This document shows, one piece after another, positions 29,101 to 39,504 of a stretch of 64,000 nucleotides of DNA. Origin of the DNA: Alcanivorax sp. (GTDB lineage Bacteria; Pseudomonadota; Gammaproteobacteria; Pseudomonadales; Alcanivoracaceae); assembly GCF_017794965.1 (NCBI RefSeq), contig NZ_CP051240.1, forward strand, positions 2,480,001 to 2,544,000, written 5' to 3'. The notes beneath the pieces are model-generated. The model searched no databases. It saw only the letters and a program-made list of their open reading frames with translations, and had not been told where the DNA came from. Position numbers and translations under genes: made by a program. Every line of letters begins with the position of its first letter. Position 1 is the first letter of the stretch.

Positions 29101-29218
29101 GGTAATGCCACCGATTGCCCGTAGTGTGGCCCACGCAGAAGCGAGCGCCTTGCTGGATCAGTGGATCAATACCGTGGTGGACAGCAGCTACACCAACGCT
29201 GACGCCTGCGACAACTGA
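26150..29218 (+). CDS. Lipoprotein fusing a parallel beta-helix to a diheme cytochrome-like region
   Basis: A 1022-residue lipoprotein (lipobox LAGC, Cys23) with an Asp/Gly-rich linker (about residues 40-76). Residues 80-620 form a right-handed beta-helix (ENILVEGSESIGASDAGIYV, NTAIIRDSRAVYNVMGFEIE, IEVLNNTFEDHSTAAVI). Residues about 625-1022 match the HNE_0200-like type, with two c-type heme motifs, CITCH (808-812) and CQHCH (915-919). From what I recall of the families (TIGR03805 and TIGR03806), the two parts are normally separate neighbouring genes, so this looks like a fusion. Co-localisation with the upstream lipoprotein suggests a shared periplasmic or surface function. A good GAGGGGAAAGGA site precedes the ATG. 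Confidence 0.85.
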   Translation: MKTELWHWLAMTMLASTLTLAGCGGSDSSSPTPANTPTANSGDDSDDNGGEDPGDGGDNPGDDGGDGGDDGGDTPPDTVGRTFIISPGDNATEDMVNAMVQLRPKDTLQFECGYFELDQGLLIQATEDVLIKGCGKDETILSFKNSVNVTGLEALNIRGITVEDLTILDSPGDAFKLKSVKWGTLRNVRAMWSGGGEPVTEDNYAERIHVECTAPPFNEGDTSPDYTPSSASGRYGIYPVESENILVEGSESIGASDAGIYVGQTNTAIIRDSRAVYNVMGFEIENVQGGEYDNNIAECNTGAFLIYDLENITRYGDTSVMINNVARNNNTYNFAHSGLVSAVPRGTGFITLGYDNIEVLNNTFEDHSTAAVIYASYELIDGKGKTADRKLDPYTEGLHIHHNVMKNSGYDLPPPDLEKVANGEVESVLPFLIGLKNLPTLNDPTQLLGSLTNILNQGKGAHIVWDGLRDELDEDCPYPVDSNGDPVPMWESGKPVHTNEHPNPACHYNAYKFDDNGERKLPEWGSCIHSNDLSEDSAPYLNFHGTDGLELVLALAEQDLSILSPSGLMEVLEGLLNMPSDTRLSDHDCEARFGKLLAPLPRVEIPPFEPSGEFDPAPSDEVVDFYCNADVADGEINREALNYNCPTLDQYNLFADPEDPRSMPNESGQPFVLNTKLFSDYSTKYRVVFVPPGEQAVYRDGQDGNNVNGSIFFPEGTVIAKTFAFTDESNGTEVPVETRLLIKRKNSQGSAVWTGLPYIWEEQDGKRVARLAMNGGTASVAWHYRDADSNTLLSGSTDSYSVPNSNQCITCHANDDQPAGSAPIGPKPRNLNRAYKPESAFMGTRGQGGFPQVNQLKQWQDIGILTGVPSLTISNGVATNIEHLPRWNVPGDSGETANSAADIESRVRAYLEVNCQHCHNDKGAASNTGYYLDHFGDVDASYGVCKKPTATGGGSCGRQHVVVPGSSGSSIVSCRVAAENDPQKVMPPIARSVAHAEASALLDQWINTVVDSSYTNADACDN

Positions 29219-29257
29219 AGCCTCAACCCCTCCGCCTCCCGTTTTTGCGGGAGGCAG

Positions 29258-29285
29258 CCTCCCCGCCTGCGGGGAGGTTTTTTTT
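29258..29285 (+). terminator. Rho-independent terminator after the lipoprotein operon
   Basis: Stem CCTCCCC (29258-29264) with GGGGAGG (29271-29277) is followed by eight T. Confidence 0.92.
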
Positions 29286-30163
29286 GGCCGCTTCGCGGCC
29301 GCCAGACGCTGGATGCCTGACGCTTGACGCCAAGGGCTGAAACCACCCCCTCTTTCACCGCAGAGTTCACAGAGAAAAACCTTCTTTCCGCAGTGATCTC
29401 TGTGTCCTCTGTGGTAAATCTGCCTTTAACGAGGCAGGGCAATAGCGTTGCCTGACCTGACGAGCACAAGAGCGATGCTCGTGCGGGGGGGCTCCGTAGC
29501 AGCCGATTCCCGCTAACCCGCGAGGAACCTTTTTTTGGGGCCCCCGAGGTAGCAGGAAATCCTGACTGAACATCAGTATCAGCAAACGTTGCTCCGATTC
29601 TCACTGTGGGAGCTTGCCTGCAAGCGAAGGGGTATTGGTCGGGTGTGGAAAAACCTTCGTTTGCAAGCAAACTCCCACCTCCTTGCTCTCTGCAGGAACC
29701 GGAGTGCAACGGAGGTAACAGCCGAAGGGTAAGCGCAGCGAGGCGACCGAAGGGAGGTGATGATTTTGATGACCTGTCGAGCCCGGAGAGGCCTGATCGC
29801 TCTGAGATACGTTCGTTTTTTAACGGGACGCGTTCTCTCACAATTCGAACAGCGGTTCTGGAATCCTTTAGGCTCGGATCGCGGTCGAATGACCGCTCCT
29901 ACAACTCCAGGGACGTTTCTGGAATCCTTACCTCGCTTGGGCTCGGATCGCTTGCAGGCAAGCTCCCACAGCGGCTTCGTAGAAATGATGGAGCTCGGGA
30001 ACTTTTTGGGGTTTTCCTTTCCAATCAAGCGTAGCTTGTAGCTTGTAGCTTGTAGCTTGTAGCTTGTAGCTTGTAGCTTGTAGCTTGTAGCTTGTAGCTT
30101 GTAGCTTGTAGCTTGTAGCTTGTAGCTTGTAGCTTGTAGCTCGTAGCTCGTAGCTCGTAGCTA
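29278..30163. repeat. Composite intergenic repeat, copy A
   Basis: An array of modules in the order T8 and GGCCGC palindrome, GACGCTT-type heptads, the CACAGAG hairpin (29353-29417), REP halves (GTGGGAGCTTGCCTGCAAGC near 29608), the phrase GGAGTGCAACGGAGGTAACA, TTCTGGAATCC with further REP halves, a GGGAACTTTTTGG tail, and a long TAGCTTG array. The same order in the same orientation occurs at 35795-36471. Reading frames inside are judged spurious. Confidence 0.85.
30032..30163. repeat. Tandem heptanucleotide array (TAGCTTG)15 plus (TAGCTCG)3
   Basis: Fifteen exact TAGCTTG units run from 30032 to 30136; three TAGCTCG units and a partial unit continue to 30163. The stop codon of the minus-strand acyltransferase gene (30161-30163) is part of the array. 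Confidence 0.97.
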
Positions 30164-30778
30164 TTCCGCTTTTCCGGCCTTTTCCCGCAGCGCCTTGATC
30201 GGCGCAGACAATTTCTCCGGATGGCGAGGATGCACATGCGCGTAGCAGTCCAGAATGGTGGCCAGGTCCGCCTCCAGATCACCGGAGGCAGGCACCACCA
30301 GAGGAAAGTCGATTTCCTTCTTTTTGTAATCCGCCGAGGCCACAATGATCGGCACACCGGCCTTTTCGGCGATACGGTAGAAGCCAGTCTTCCACTGACT
30401 GGCACCACTGCGGGTACCTTCCGGTGCCACGATCATGAAAAGCTTTTCACGCTCATTGAACTGGGCCACCGTCTGCTCCACCACCCCGCCCGCCTTGCTG
30501 CGGTCAATGGGTAGCGCCCCCATCCAGCGCAACAGGGAACCCAGCGGCCCCTTGAAGGCACTGTCCTTGATCATCACATGCGCATCCAGCCCCAGTTCCA
30601 TCATGGCGGCCAGGGTCACAATGCCATCCCAATTGGACGTATGCGGGCCACCAATAATGACCGCCTTGGGCACTTCCGGGAGCGGGCTGACCACCTTCCA
30701 GCCAATGGTCTTGAGAAAGCCGCGGGCCAGTGCGCGGGAAAAGCCGGTGCCGCGCCGCGGGTAGGATGCTTTGCTCAT
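30161..30778 (-). CDS. Lysophospholipid acyltransferase-like protein (PlsC superfamily)
   Basis: A 205-residue member of the glycerophosphate/lysophospholipid acyltransferase superfamily, which moves acyl chains onto lyso-lipids at the inner membrane. The HX4D catalytic motif is GGPHTSNWDG (about residues 43-52), the substrate motif is VAPEGTRSG, and between them is GALPIDRSKAGG. The start at 30778 (MSKASYPRRG) is preferred on protein similarity, though its ribosome site is weak; MAPPDSE at 30814 is the alternative. The C-terminus ends inside the TAGCTTG heptad array, which supplies the stop codon. It is divergent from acnA. Confidence 0.85.
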   Translation of the reverse strand: MSKASYPRRGTGFSRALARGFLKTIGWKVVSPLPEVPKAVIIGGPHTSNWDGIVTLAAMMELGLDAHVMIKDSAFKGPLGSLLRWMGALPIDRSKAGGVVEQTVAQFNEREKLFMIVAPEGTRSGASQWKTGFYRIAEKAGVPIIVASADYKKKEIDFPLVVPASGDLEADLATILDCYAHVHPRHPEKLSAPIKALREKAGKAE

Positions 30779-31074
30779 CAATAGGTCCAGGTGCTCTGAG
30801 TCAGGGGGCGCCATAGTACGGCCTGTATCTGAACACCGCATTGACCGTGACGACCTTTCCGCCCAGTGGCATACCGCAGCACCGCCGGCGGCGGCATGAT
30901 TTCACGTCTGCGCCATATGGGCGTAGTATGAATTCTCTCAAGGGAACCAGGGAGCTTTTGCATCGCTCCCCCAGATTCAGGGTCCCGGAACTACCGTCCA
31001 GGACCCTGTTGTCCCACACTACCGCGGCCCAAACGGCAGCGGGCAACCCCCTCATATCCACCAGGAGGTGTACA

Positions 31075-33822
<2,748 letters not shown>

Positions 33823-33863
33823 GAGACGCTGCGCGCAACATGCTTCATGCAACACGCGCGAAG

Positions 33864-33892
33864 GGGCGGTGCCAGTCGGCACCGCCCTTTTT
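33864..33892 (+). terminator. Rho-independent terminator after acnA
   Basis: A 10-bp stem, GGGCGGTGCC with GGCACCGCCC, has an AGTC loop and is followed by five T. CGCAACA/TGCTTCA-type heptads lie just before it, right after the acnA stop (about 33831-33860). Confidence 0.93.
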
Positions 33893-33893
33893 A

Positions 33894-34600
33894 TGTCTGC
33901 CGCCGTAGGAACGTAGCGCAGCGAAGTAACGCACGCAGTGCGGCCCCGAAGGGGTGAGCGAAGCGAATAACCGGCCTGCAAGCGATCCGAGCCTTGGCGA
34001 GGAATAAAACAGAAGCGAGCGACGAGTTTCGAGTTGCGAAAGGCAAAACCCGAGATGGCCAAGAAGGGCCACTGCTGTCCCACATTTTCAGGAACCCTCT
34101 TTGGGACAGGAGCGCCTTCCTTGGTGGGAGCTTGCTTGCAAGCGAATTACGTTCTTGCGAACACATCTTCGCCTACAAGCAAGTCCCTACCCAGGAAGCA
34201 CCTACAGAGGCTGTGGGGCGACATCTGAACATTGGCTCGCCGCCAATTCATGTCTTCAAATCACGAAAGCCCCTGCCGGAATGTCAGCCCCCGCAGAACT
34301 CAGTCAAACAGATACAAACTGTGAGACCGCAGTGCAGAAGGGGCTGGCTTTTCGAGACTCGCTTCTCGCAACTCGAGACTCACCCCTCGCTGTCGCTCGG
34401 ATCGCGGTCGAACGACCGCTCCTACAAATGCGACGGCGCGGCATCATCGCTTCGGTGCGGCTGAGGTGTTTCCTTCATTTCACGCCGGTTCCTGCACAAT
34501 TCGAACAACGTTTCTGGAATCCTTACCTCGCTCAGGCTCGGATCGCTTGCAGGCAAGCTCCTACGGGAACCGCACCCTGCACCCTGCTTATAACGTTACC
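33894..34600. repeat. Mosaic repeat region between acnA and a small secreted protein
   Basis: No gene is supported. Modules seen: an AACGTAGCGCAGCGAAGTAA segment (shared with 53815), GAGTTTC/GAGTTGC heptads at 34017-34044 with an inverted partner near 34350-34380, REP halves near 34123, 34402 and 34542, and the TTCTGGAATCCTTACCTCGC phrase near 34512. Confidence 0.7.
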
Positions 34601-34666
34601 CCCTCCCCCTCGAGGCCCTGTTTTTGCTATGCTGACTCTCCTTCACGTTGAGTTTGGGGAAGCTCC

Positions 34667-34957
34667 GTGCGTCGTCTGATAGTCATTACATTACCGTTCC
34701 TGGCCCTGTGCGGAACATTGCACGCCAGTGATAACGAACTGCTCAATGCCGAGCAACGCGACGCCCGCCTGCGAGAACAGAAAGAGCTGGAGTCTCGCAC
34801 GGAAGCGCTGGAAGCCCGGCAGCAAACCACCCGTGAGCTGCTGGATCAGCAGGACGCCTATCTCAAGGCACTGCGCGAACAGATAGACGCCTTGAAAGCC
34901 GCCAACGGGGAACAGGGTGACAGCGAACAGGAAGAATCTGCCGGGGGCACACCATAA
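34667..34957 (+). CDS. Small secreted coiled-coil protein
   Basis: A 96-residue protein with a signal peptide (MRRLIVITLPFLALCGTLHA) and a strongly helical, charged mature part from DNELLNAEQRDARL to about residue 76, predicted as a coiled coil, then an acidic tail. The GTG start at 34667 has GGGGA 6 bases upstream. Its TAA overlaps the ATG of the next gene by one base, so the two are translationally coupled. The exact family is not recognised; periplasmic location is inferred from the signal. Confidence 0.8.
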   Translation: MRRLIVITLPFLALCGTLHASDNELLNAEQRDARLREQKELESRTEALEARQQTTRELLDQQDAYLKALREQIDALKAANGEQGDSEQEESAGGTP

Positions 34958-35565
34958 TGCTGAACTGGATACGCCGCTTCTTTGGCAAGCCGCAATCGAC
35001 CACCGAAGCGCCGCCGGCACAACCCATGCCGCTGGTGGAGCCCGAACTCCCTGTCAGCCCAGCAGCGCCTGAAGAAGATGCTTTTGCCGCCTTTCTGCCG
35101 TTCCAGATCCGTCCTCTTGAAGTCACTGATGTGAGCAAGCTGATCCGGGTCTTTCGAGACGCTATTCAGCTAGGTACTGCAGGGCAATACGACCAGGCAC
35201 AACGGGATGCCTGGAGCCAGGCACAGAGCCACGACAGCCTCATCTCCTTGCTAAGTGAAGGGGAGACCGTGGTGGCAGAGTGGGACCAGGAGTTGGTAGG
35301 TTTTGCCCAACGGATTCGCGACTGCATCAACATGATCTATGTGCATCCCGATTCGGCCCGAGTTGGTATTGCCACCCTGTTGTATCAACATCTGGAAGAC
35401 AGCGCCCGTGTCGACGGCGTGAGCGGGCTGACTGCCCATGTGAGCCTGACTGCCCACGATTTCTTCCAGTTCATGGGCTTCAACAGCGAGGGTCAGGAAC
35501 AGGCAGACCGGGACGGCGTGACCCTCACCCGCCACCTTATGCGCAAATCATTAGTGACAAACTAG
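34957..35565 (+). CDS. GNAT-family acetyltransferase domain protein
   Basis: A 202-residue protein. Residues 1-45 are a basic then Pro/Ala-rich segment (MLNWIRRFFGKPQ). From about residue 48 comes a GNAT fold: IRPLEVTDVSKLIRVFRDA, the central strands VVAEWDQELVGFAQR and MIYVHPDSARVGIATLLYQH (the acetyl-CoA loop), then HDFFQFMGFNS. The target of acetylation is unknown. It is coupled to the upstream coiled-coil gene by a TAATG overlap, so the pair may act together. Confidence 0.88.
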   Translation: MLNWIRRFFGKPQSTTEAPPAQPMPLVEPELPVSPAAPEEDAFAAFLPFQIRPLEVTDVSKLIRVFRDAIQLGTAGQYDQAQRDAWSQAQSHDSLISLLSEGETVVAEWDQELVGFAQRIRDCINMIYVHPDSARVGIATLLYQHLEDSARVDGVSGLTAHVSLTAHDFFQFMGFNSEGQEQADRDGVTLTRHLMRKSLVTN

Positions 35566-35772
35566 GTATACATGCCATTTATTGATCAGTTTTTCTGATC
35601 AAATTTCCCAATCCAGTGCGCTGGGTTCCCTGCCCTCTTCGCCATATTCTGTATCCACGGTCAGCGAACGTCGCGACCCAACGAATGAAATTGCGCTCAT
35701 TCTGTTATCCCCCGGAGTCATGGATGACTCCTGGAGCCGCCCCTCCCATGGCAGGCTCCACGAACCCCCTTC

Positions 35773-35802
35773 TGGCCGTCTCCCCCGACGGCCATTTTTT
35801 TT
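35773..35802 (+). terminator. Rho-independent terminator downstream of the GNAT gene
   Basis: Stem TGGCCGTC (35773-35780) with GACGGCCA (35787-35794) is followed by eight T. It lies about 210 bases after the stop, at the left edge of composite repeat copy B, as the terminator at 29258 does for copy A. Confidence 0.88.
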
Positions 35803-36471
35803 GGCCGCGCTGCGGCCGCCAGACGCTGGATGCCTGACGCTTGACGCTAAGAGCTGAAACCAATCCCTCGTTCACCACAGAGGGCACAGAGTTCACAGAA
35901 AAAAACCGTCTTTCTTCAGTGATCTCTGTGTCCTCTGTGGTAAATCTGCCTTTAACGACGCTGGGCAATAGCATTGCCTGACCTGACGCGCACAAGAGCG
36001 GCGCTCGTGCGAGGGTCTTGCTTGCAAGCGAAGGGGTTTTGGTCGAGTGTGGGAAAACCTTCGTTTGCAAGCAAACTCCCACATCCTTGCTTTCTGCAGG
36101 AACGGGAGTGCAACGGAGGTAACAGCCGAAGGGAGAGCGCAGCGAATACGCCACTTGAGGCCCGAACCTCGCCCAGCGAGGCGACCGAAGGGAGGTGTTT
36201 TTCAAAGGCCTGTCGAGTCCGGAGATGCCTGATCGCTCTGGGACCGGTTCGTTTTTTTGGGGACGCCGGCTTTCACGATTCGAACAGCGGTTCTGGAATC
36301 CTTACCTCGCTTGGGCTCGGATCGCTTGCAGGCAAGCTCCCACAGCGGCTTCGTAGACAGCAGCAAACGCGGGAACTTTTTAGGTTTTCCCAGTCCAAGC
36401 GTAGCTTGTAGCTTGTAGCTTGTAGCTTGTAGCTTGTAGCTCATGGCTGATAGCTGATAGCTTGTAGCTGA
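35795..36471. repeat. Composite intergenic repeat, copy B
   Basis: Same module order and orientation as 29278-30163: T8, GGCCGC palindrome, GACGCTT-type heptads, CACAGAG hairpin (35871-35944), inverted REP halves (near 36018 and 36063), the phrase GGAGTGCAACGGAGGTAACA, a TTCTGGAATCC phrase, REP, the GGGAACTTTTTAGG tail and a TAGCTTG array. It is shorter mainly because its TAGCTTG array has fewer units. Confidence 0.85.
36402..36471. repeat. Heptad array, TAGCTTG type with diverged units
   Basis: Ten units in strict 7-bp phase: five TAGCTTG, then TAGCTCA, TGGCTGA, TAGCTGA, TAGCTTG and TAGCTGA. Substitutions occur without any change in unit length. Confidence 0.92.
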
Positions 36472-36613
36472 ACCCACCGCTTGCAAAGCGAATCTGACCC
36501 GACCGGGTAGCGGCAAGCTTGCCAACCCCCGCCTGTTCGCCCGGGAAAAACCCGCTTTGCAAACGGTCGCACCACCCGCTTGCGGGTGGCGCCATCGTTG
36601 ATCAGGGCTTGTC

Positions 36614-37477
36614 TCAGGACTTGTAGAGCAGCTTGCCCACGCTGTTGAACGCCTTGTCAGAAAGACTCATGCGAATCATGGAACGGAACAGGGTTTCCGG
36701 CAGCAGACGGCGGGCAGTCAGCAGCATGCGGGCATCCACCCCTACGCTGTAACGCAGGCGGGAACTGGTATCCGTGGAGGCACGATAGATCACCTCGGCG
36801 GCCTGTTCAGGCGTGGAACCACCCGGCCCGGTCTTGTCCATCACTCCGAACTGCTCTTTGGCATAGCCATCATAGGAGGACACACCGGTCTGGTTATCGC
36901 GATCGGAAGAGCGACCAAAGAAGGCGGTATTCACTGCACCCGGCTCGATGATCTTCACATTGATACCCAGCGGCGCCAGCTCATAGACCAGCCCCTCAGT
37001 GAAGCCTTCCACCGCCCACTTGCTGGAGTTGTACACGCTGTACAACGGCAAGGGCACACGACCCACCATGCTGGCCACATTGACCAGCGCCCCACTCTTG
37101 CGCTCACGGAAGTGCGGCAGCACCGCGCGGCAGGTTTCCATCAGCCCGAACACATTGGTATCAAACTGACGAATGATCTGCTCTTCGCTAAGGGTTTCGA
37201 ATGCTCCCATCAGGCCGTAACCCGCATTATTCACCAGCACATCAATGGCGCCGAATTCCTTGATTGCTTCTGCTACGGCGCTGTAGATGCTGTCGCGGTC
37301 ATTCACATCCAACCGCAACAACAACACCCCAGGGAGCGATGCCAGACCACCGGCGTCACTGGGGTTGCGCATAGTCGCCACCACATTCCAGCCCTTCTTT
37401 TGAAAGAGCTGGGCGGTGGCATAACCGATGCCGGATGAAGCACCAGTAATCAGTACAGTCTTTTGCTTGTCAGTCAC
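36614..37477 (-). CDS. Short-chain dehydrogenase/reductase
   Basis: A 287-residue classical SDR: NAD(P)-binding TGASSGIG near the N-terminus, NNAGYGLMGAFE, and the catalytic YxxxK in YNSSK with an upstream Ser (NVASMVG). The GTG at 37477 is preferred because AGGTGA lies 5 bases upstream; an in-frame GTG at 37486 is the alternative. It starts 22 bases after the MpaB-like oxygenase gene in the same direction, so the two are probably one operon under the divergent TetR regulator. A lipid-like alcohol or ketone substrate is plausible from context only. Confidence 0.9.
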   Translation of the reverse strand: MTDKQKTVLITGASSGIGYATAQLFQKKGWNVVATMRNPSDAGGLASLPGVLLLRLDVNDRDSIYSAVAEAIKEFGAIDVLVNNAGYGLMGAFETLSEEQIIRQFDTNVFGLMETCRAVLPHFRERKSGALVNVASMVGRVPLPLYSVYNSSKWAVEGFTEGLVYELAPLGINVKIIEPGAVNTAFFGRSSDRDNQTGVSSYDGYAKEQFGVMDKTGPGGSTPEQAAEVIYRASTDTSSRLRYSVGVDARMLLTARRLLPETLFRSMIRMSLSDKAFNSVGKLLYKS

Positions 37478-37499
37478 AATAGTCACCTGCTGCGTATTC

Positions 37500-38750
37500 T
37501 CAAACGTGGCCCGGGTGTTTGCTGTCGGGGCGAATAATTCCCTGCTCGGCCTCGCCGAACATCTGGTTCAACACTTCCAGTTGATCACGACGGCCACGGC
37601 GCTCCTGACGGCGGCGCAACACCGGGTTATAGCGTTGCGAAACGTGACCCACAAAACGGGGCACCAGAGTGGCCACCGGATACCAGGGCAAGGTGGACGC
37701 GGGCAGCCCCAGCTGCGCCATCTTTTCCTTGTCCAGGAAATAGCTGCTCATGCTGAGATGCTTCTCATAGGCCAGTCGGCGCTGAATCCCTTCCAGGTGG
37801 CTGAAGTGACGCTCCAGCGGCTCGTCTGCCAACGCCTTACCCAGCTCCCGGGTGGTCTCGTCCGGGCGGCTCTGGGTCATCAGGGTATGCTGCAGCAGCA
37901 CGATGCCCTGGCGTTCAGTATCCACCAGCCAGCGCTCTTCCACCCCCATCAGCCAGCTGGCGTATTTCCACAGGTGCATCACCGCTTTGGACTCCCGCGG
38001 CGTCACCGGCACGCCCAGCTTGCGCAGGCCACCGAGCATCACCACACAGAAGCCCAGATAGGTGGCCACCATGTCCACCTGGCTGAGGGGCATGCCCCAC
38101 TCGCTGGCATCCCAGTCTTCCCGACGGTTGAGGTTGCGGCGTACCAGGGAATGCACCATGCGCACATGCAGGGTGGAACGGAACCCCGGCCCAAAGCGCT
38201 TGAGACCATCGATTTCCGTGCAGTCCACCCACCATTTGCCGGTTTCTGCCACCCGCTGGGAAGCGCCCTTATTGAGCGCGCCAGTGAGCACCAGTGACTG
38301 GTTGAAACCGGACAGCAGATAGCCGCCCATCAAGGCCAGGTCACGCAGCACATAGGGGGCGGTCATGCCTATGGAGTGAATGAAGCGGGCACCTTCGTTG
38401 ATCAGGTCGAAATTCACCCATGCCGGGCGCTTTTCCACCTTGCGGATGAAGGCGCGCAACGGCTCCGGGCAGTCTTCCACCGCCGACAGCCCTTCATTGA
38501 TGGCGGTCTCGAACTTGGCACGGGCTTCACGGGCGCCGTATTCCATCATCCAGTCCACCAGTGCGTCCATCTCCGGGTCCCCCACCCAGAGCGCGCCCAC
38601 AACTCCGTCAAATTCTTCCCGGCTGGGCGCCAGATCACGGCCCAACAGGGTCTTCAGCAGCAGCGGTGTGGGCTGCTGGGTCTTCTCGAAAGGCCGTACC
38701 CGTCCGGGTACCGCTGGCAATGTTTCCTGAGCCTTGGCTTGAGCGTTCAT
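37500..38750 (-). CDS. MpaB/latex-clearing-like oxygenase family protein (DUF2236)
   Basis: A 416-residue protein of the DUF2236 family, which includes the fungal oxygenase MpaB and rubber oxygenase Lcp, both b-type heme enzymes. Candidate heme-ligand and family residues lie in FIHSIGMTAPYVLRD, RMVHSLVRR, MVATYLGFCVVML and KAVMHLWKYASWLMGVEE. There is no clear signal peptide. The start at 38750 has GGAGG upstream; GTG at 38762 is less likely. It is divergent from a TetR gene, with a strong palindrome between them, and is followed by an SDR. Cleavage or oxidation of an isoprenoid or fatty chain is possible but unproven. Confidence 0.85.
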   Translation of the reverse strand: MNAQAKAQETLPAVPGRVRPFEKTQQPTPLLLKTLLGRDLAPSREEFDGVVGALWVGDPEMDALVDWMMEYGAREARAKFETAINEGLSAVEDCPEPLRAFIRKVEKRPAWVNFDLINEGARFIHSIGMTAPYVLRDLALMGGYLLSGFNQSLVLTGALNKGASQRVAETGKWWVDCTEIDGLKRFGPGFRSTLHVRMVHSLVRRNLNRREDWDASEWGMPLSQVDMVATYLGFCVVMLGGLRKLGVPVTPRESKAVMHLWKYASWLMGVEERWLVDTERQGIVLLQHTLMTQSRPDETTRELGKALADEPLERHFSHLEGIQRRLAYEKHLSMSSYFLDKEKMAQLGLPASTLPWYPVATLVPRFVGHVSQRYNPVLRRRQERRGRRDQLEVLNQMFGEAEQGIIRPDSKHPGHV

Positions 38751-38799
38751 GCTCGCCTCCACGTGTCAGTACGACAGTTGTTGCAATGACAGGCACCCT

Positions 38800-38832
38800 A
38801 ATGCGAATATGTATTCGCATTCAATTCGCATT
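38800..38832. promoter_or_regulatory. Probable TetR operator with three half-sites
   Basis: Arms AATGCGAATA (38800-38809) and TATTCGCATT (38812-38821) form a 22-bp palindrome, followed by a third half-site AATTCGCATT at 38823-38832. It lies between the divergent oxygenase and TetR genes, 50 bases before the oxygenase start, a typical position for autoregulation and repression. Confidence 0.7.
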
Positions 38833-38886
38833 TTAAAACTGGCTCAGCATGAGTCGTCACAAGAAGCGCTACAAAGAAGAGTCGTT

Positions 38887-39504
38887 ATGCGCAAACGTCC
38901 ACAGCAACAGCGTTCAAGGGAACTGGTACAGGCACTGATTGATGCCACCGCCAAGGTGATCCAGCAGCAAGGGCTGGATAACACCACCACCGCCCGGATT
39001 GCCGAGGCCGCCGGGGTCAGCGTGGGCTCGCTGTATCAGTACTTCGGGGACAAGGAATCGCTGATCGAGGCCCTGATGGAAAGCCTGGCGGAAGGTATCG
39101 GCACAGGCCTGCGCCAGCTACCGTTGCTGGATAACGACGACATGCACGCCCTCATCGGTAATGCCATTCGCTTCGGCTTTGCCGTGCTGCATTCCCGCGA
39201 TGGCCTGTATCTGGAACTGGTGCGCAACTGGCACCGGCTGCCCACCGACCGGGTGGTAGATGTGCTACAACAGCACTTCATGGAACTGGCAAGGGTCTAT
39301 TTCCTGCGCCACTATCGGGATTACCCCATCGAGAATCTGGAAGTGCGGGTGTTCATCGTCACCAACAGCGTACTGTTCACCATGGTGCGACATATCAGCC
39401 AGCACAACGGTCTGATCCGCGAAAACGCCCTCGCCACGGAACTGACCAGCATGGTAGCCAATTACATGACCCTGCCCCCGTCCTCATCGGAGGTGCAAGC
39501 ATGA
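38887..39504 (+). CDS. TetR/AcrR family transcriptional regulator
   Basis: A 205-residue repressor. The N-terminal HTH is clear (RSRELVQALIDATAKVIQQQ, TTARIAEAAGVSVGSLYQYF), followed by an all-helical ligand domain. ATG 38887 has AAGAAGAG upstream; the longer frame from 38749 crosses the operator and the divergent promoter. Its last 4 bases overlap the start of the AraC-type gene (ATGA), so two regulators of different families are translationally coupled. It probably controls the divergent MpaB-like/SDR operon through the palindrome at 38800; the ligand is unknown. Confidence 0.93.
   Translation: MRKRPQQQRSRELVQALIDATAKVIQQQGLDNTTTARIAEAAGVSVGSLYQYFGDKESLIEALMESLAEGIGTGLRQLPLLDNDDMHALIGNAIRFGFAVLHSRDGLYLELVRNWHRLPTDRVVDVLQQHFMELARVYFLRHYRDYPIENLEVRVFIVTNSVLFTMVRHISQHNGLIRENALATELTSMVANYMTLPPSSSEVQA

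Noticed and set aside
29600..30041. Several open frames in the composite repeats (also 34000-34680 and 35705-36410)
   Set aside because: They consist of REP and other dispersed repeat sequence, recur with the repeats and lack ribosome sites.
30032..30163. CRISPR array
   Set aside because: Units are 7 bp with no spacers; no cas genes are present.
30025..30408. Protein frame with repeated SYKLQAT peptides over the TAGCTTG array
   Set aside because: A translation of the heptad repeat running into an out-of-frame part of the acyltransferase gene; no start signal.
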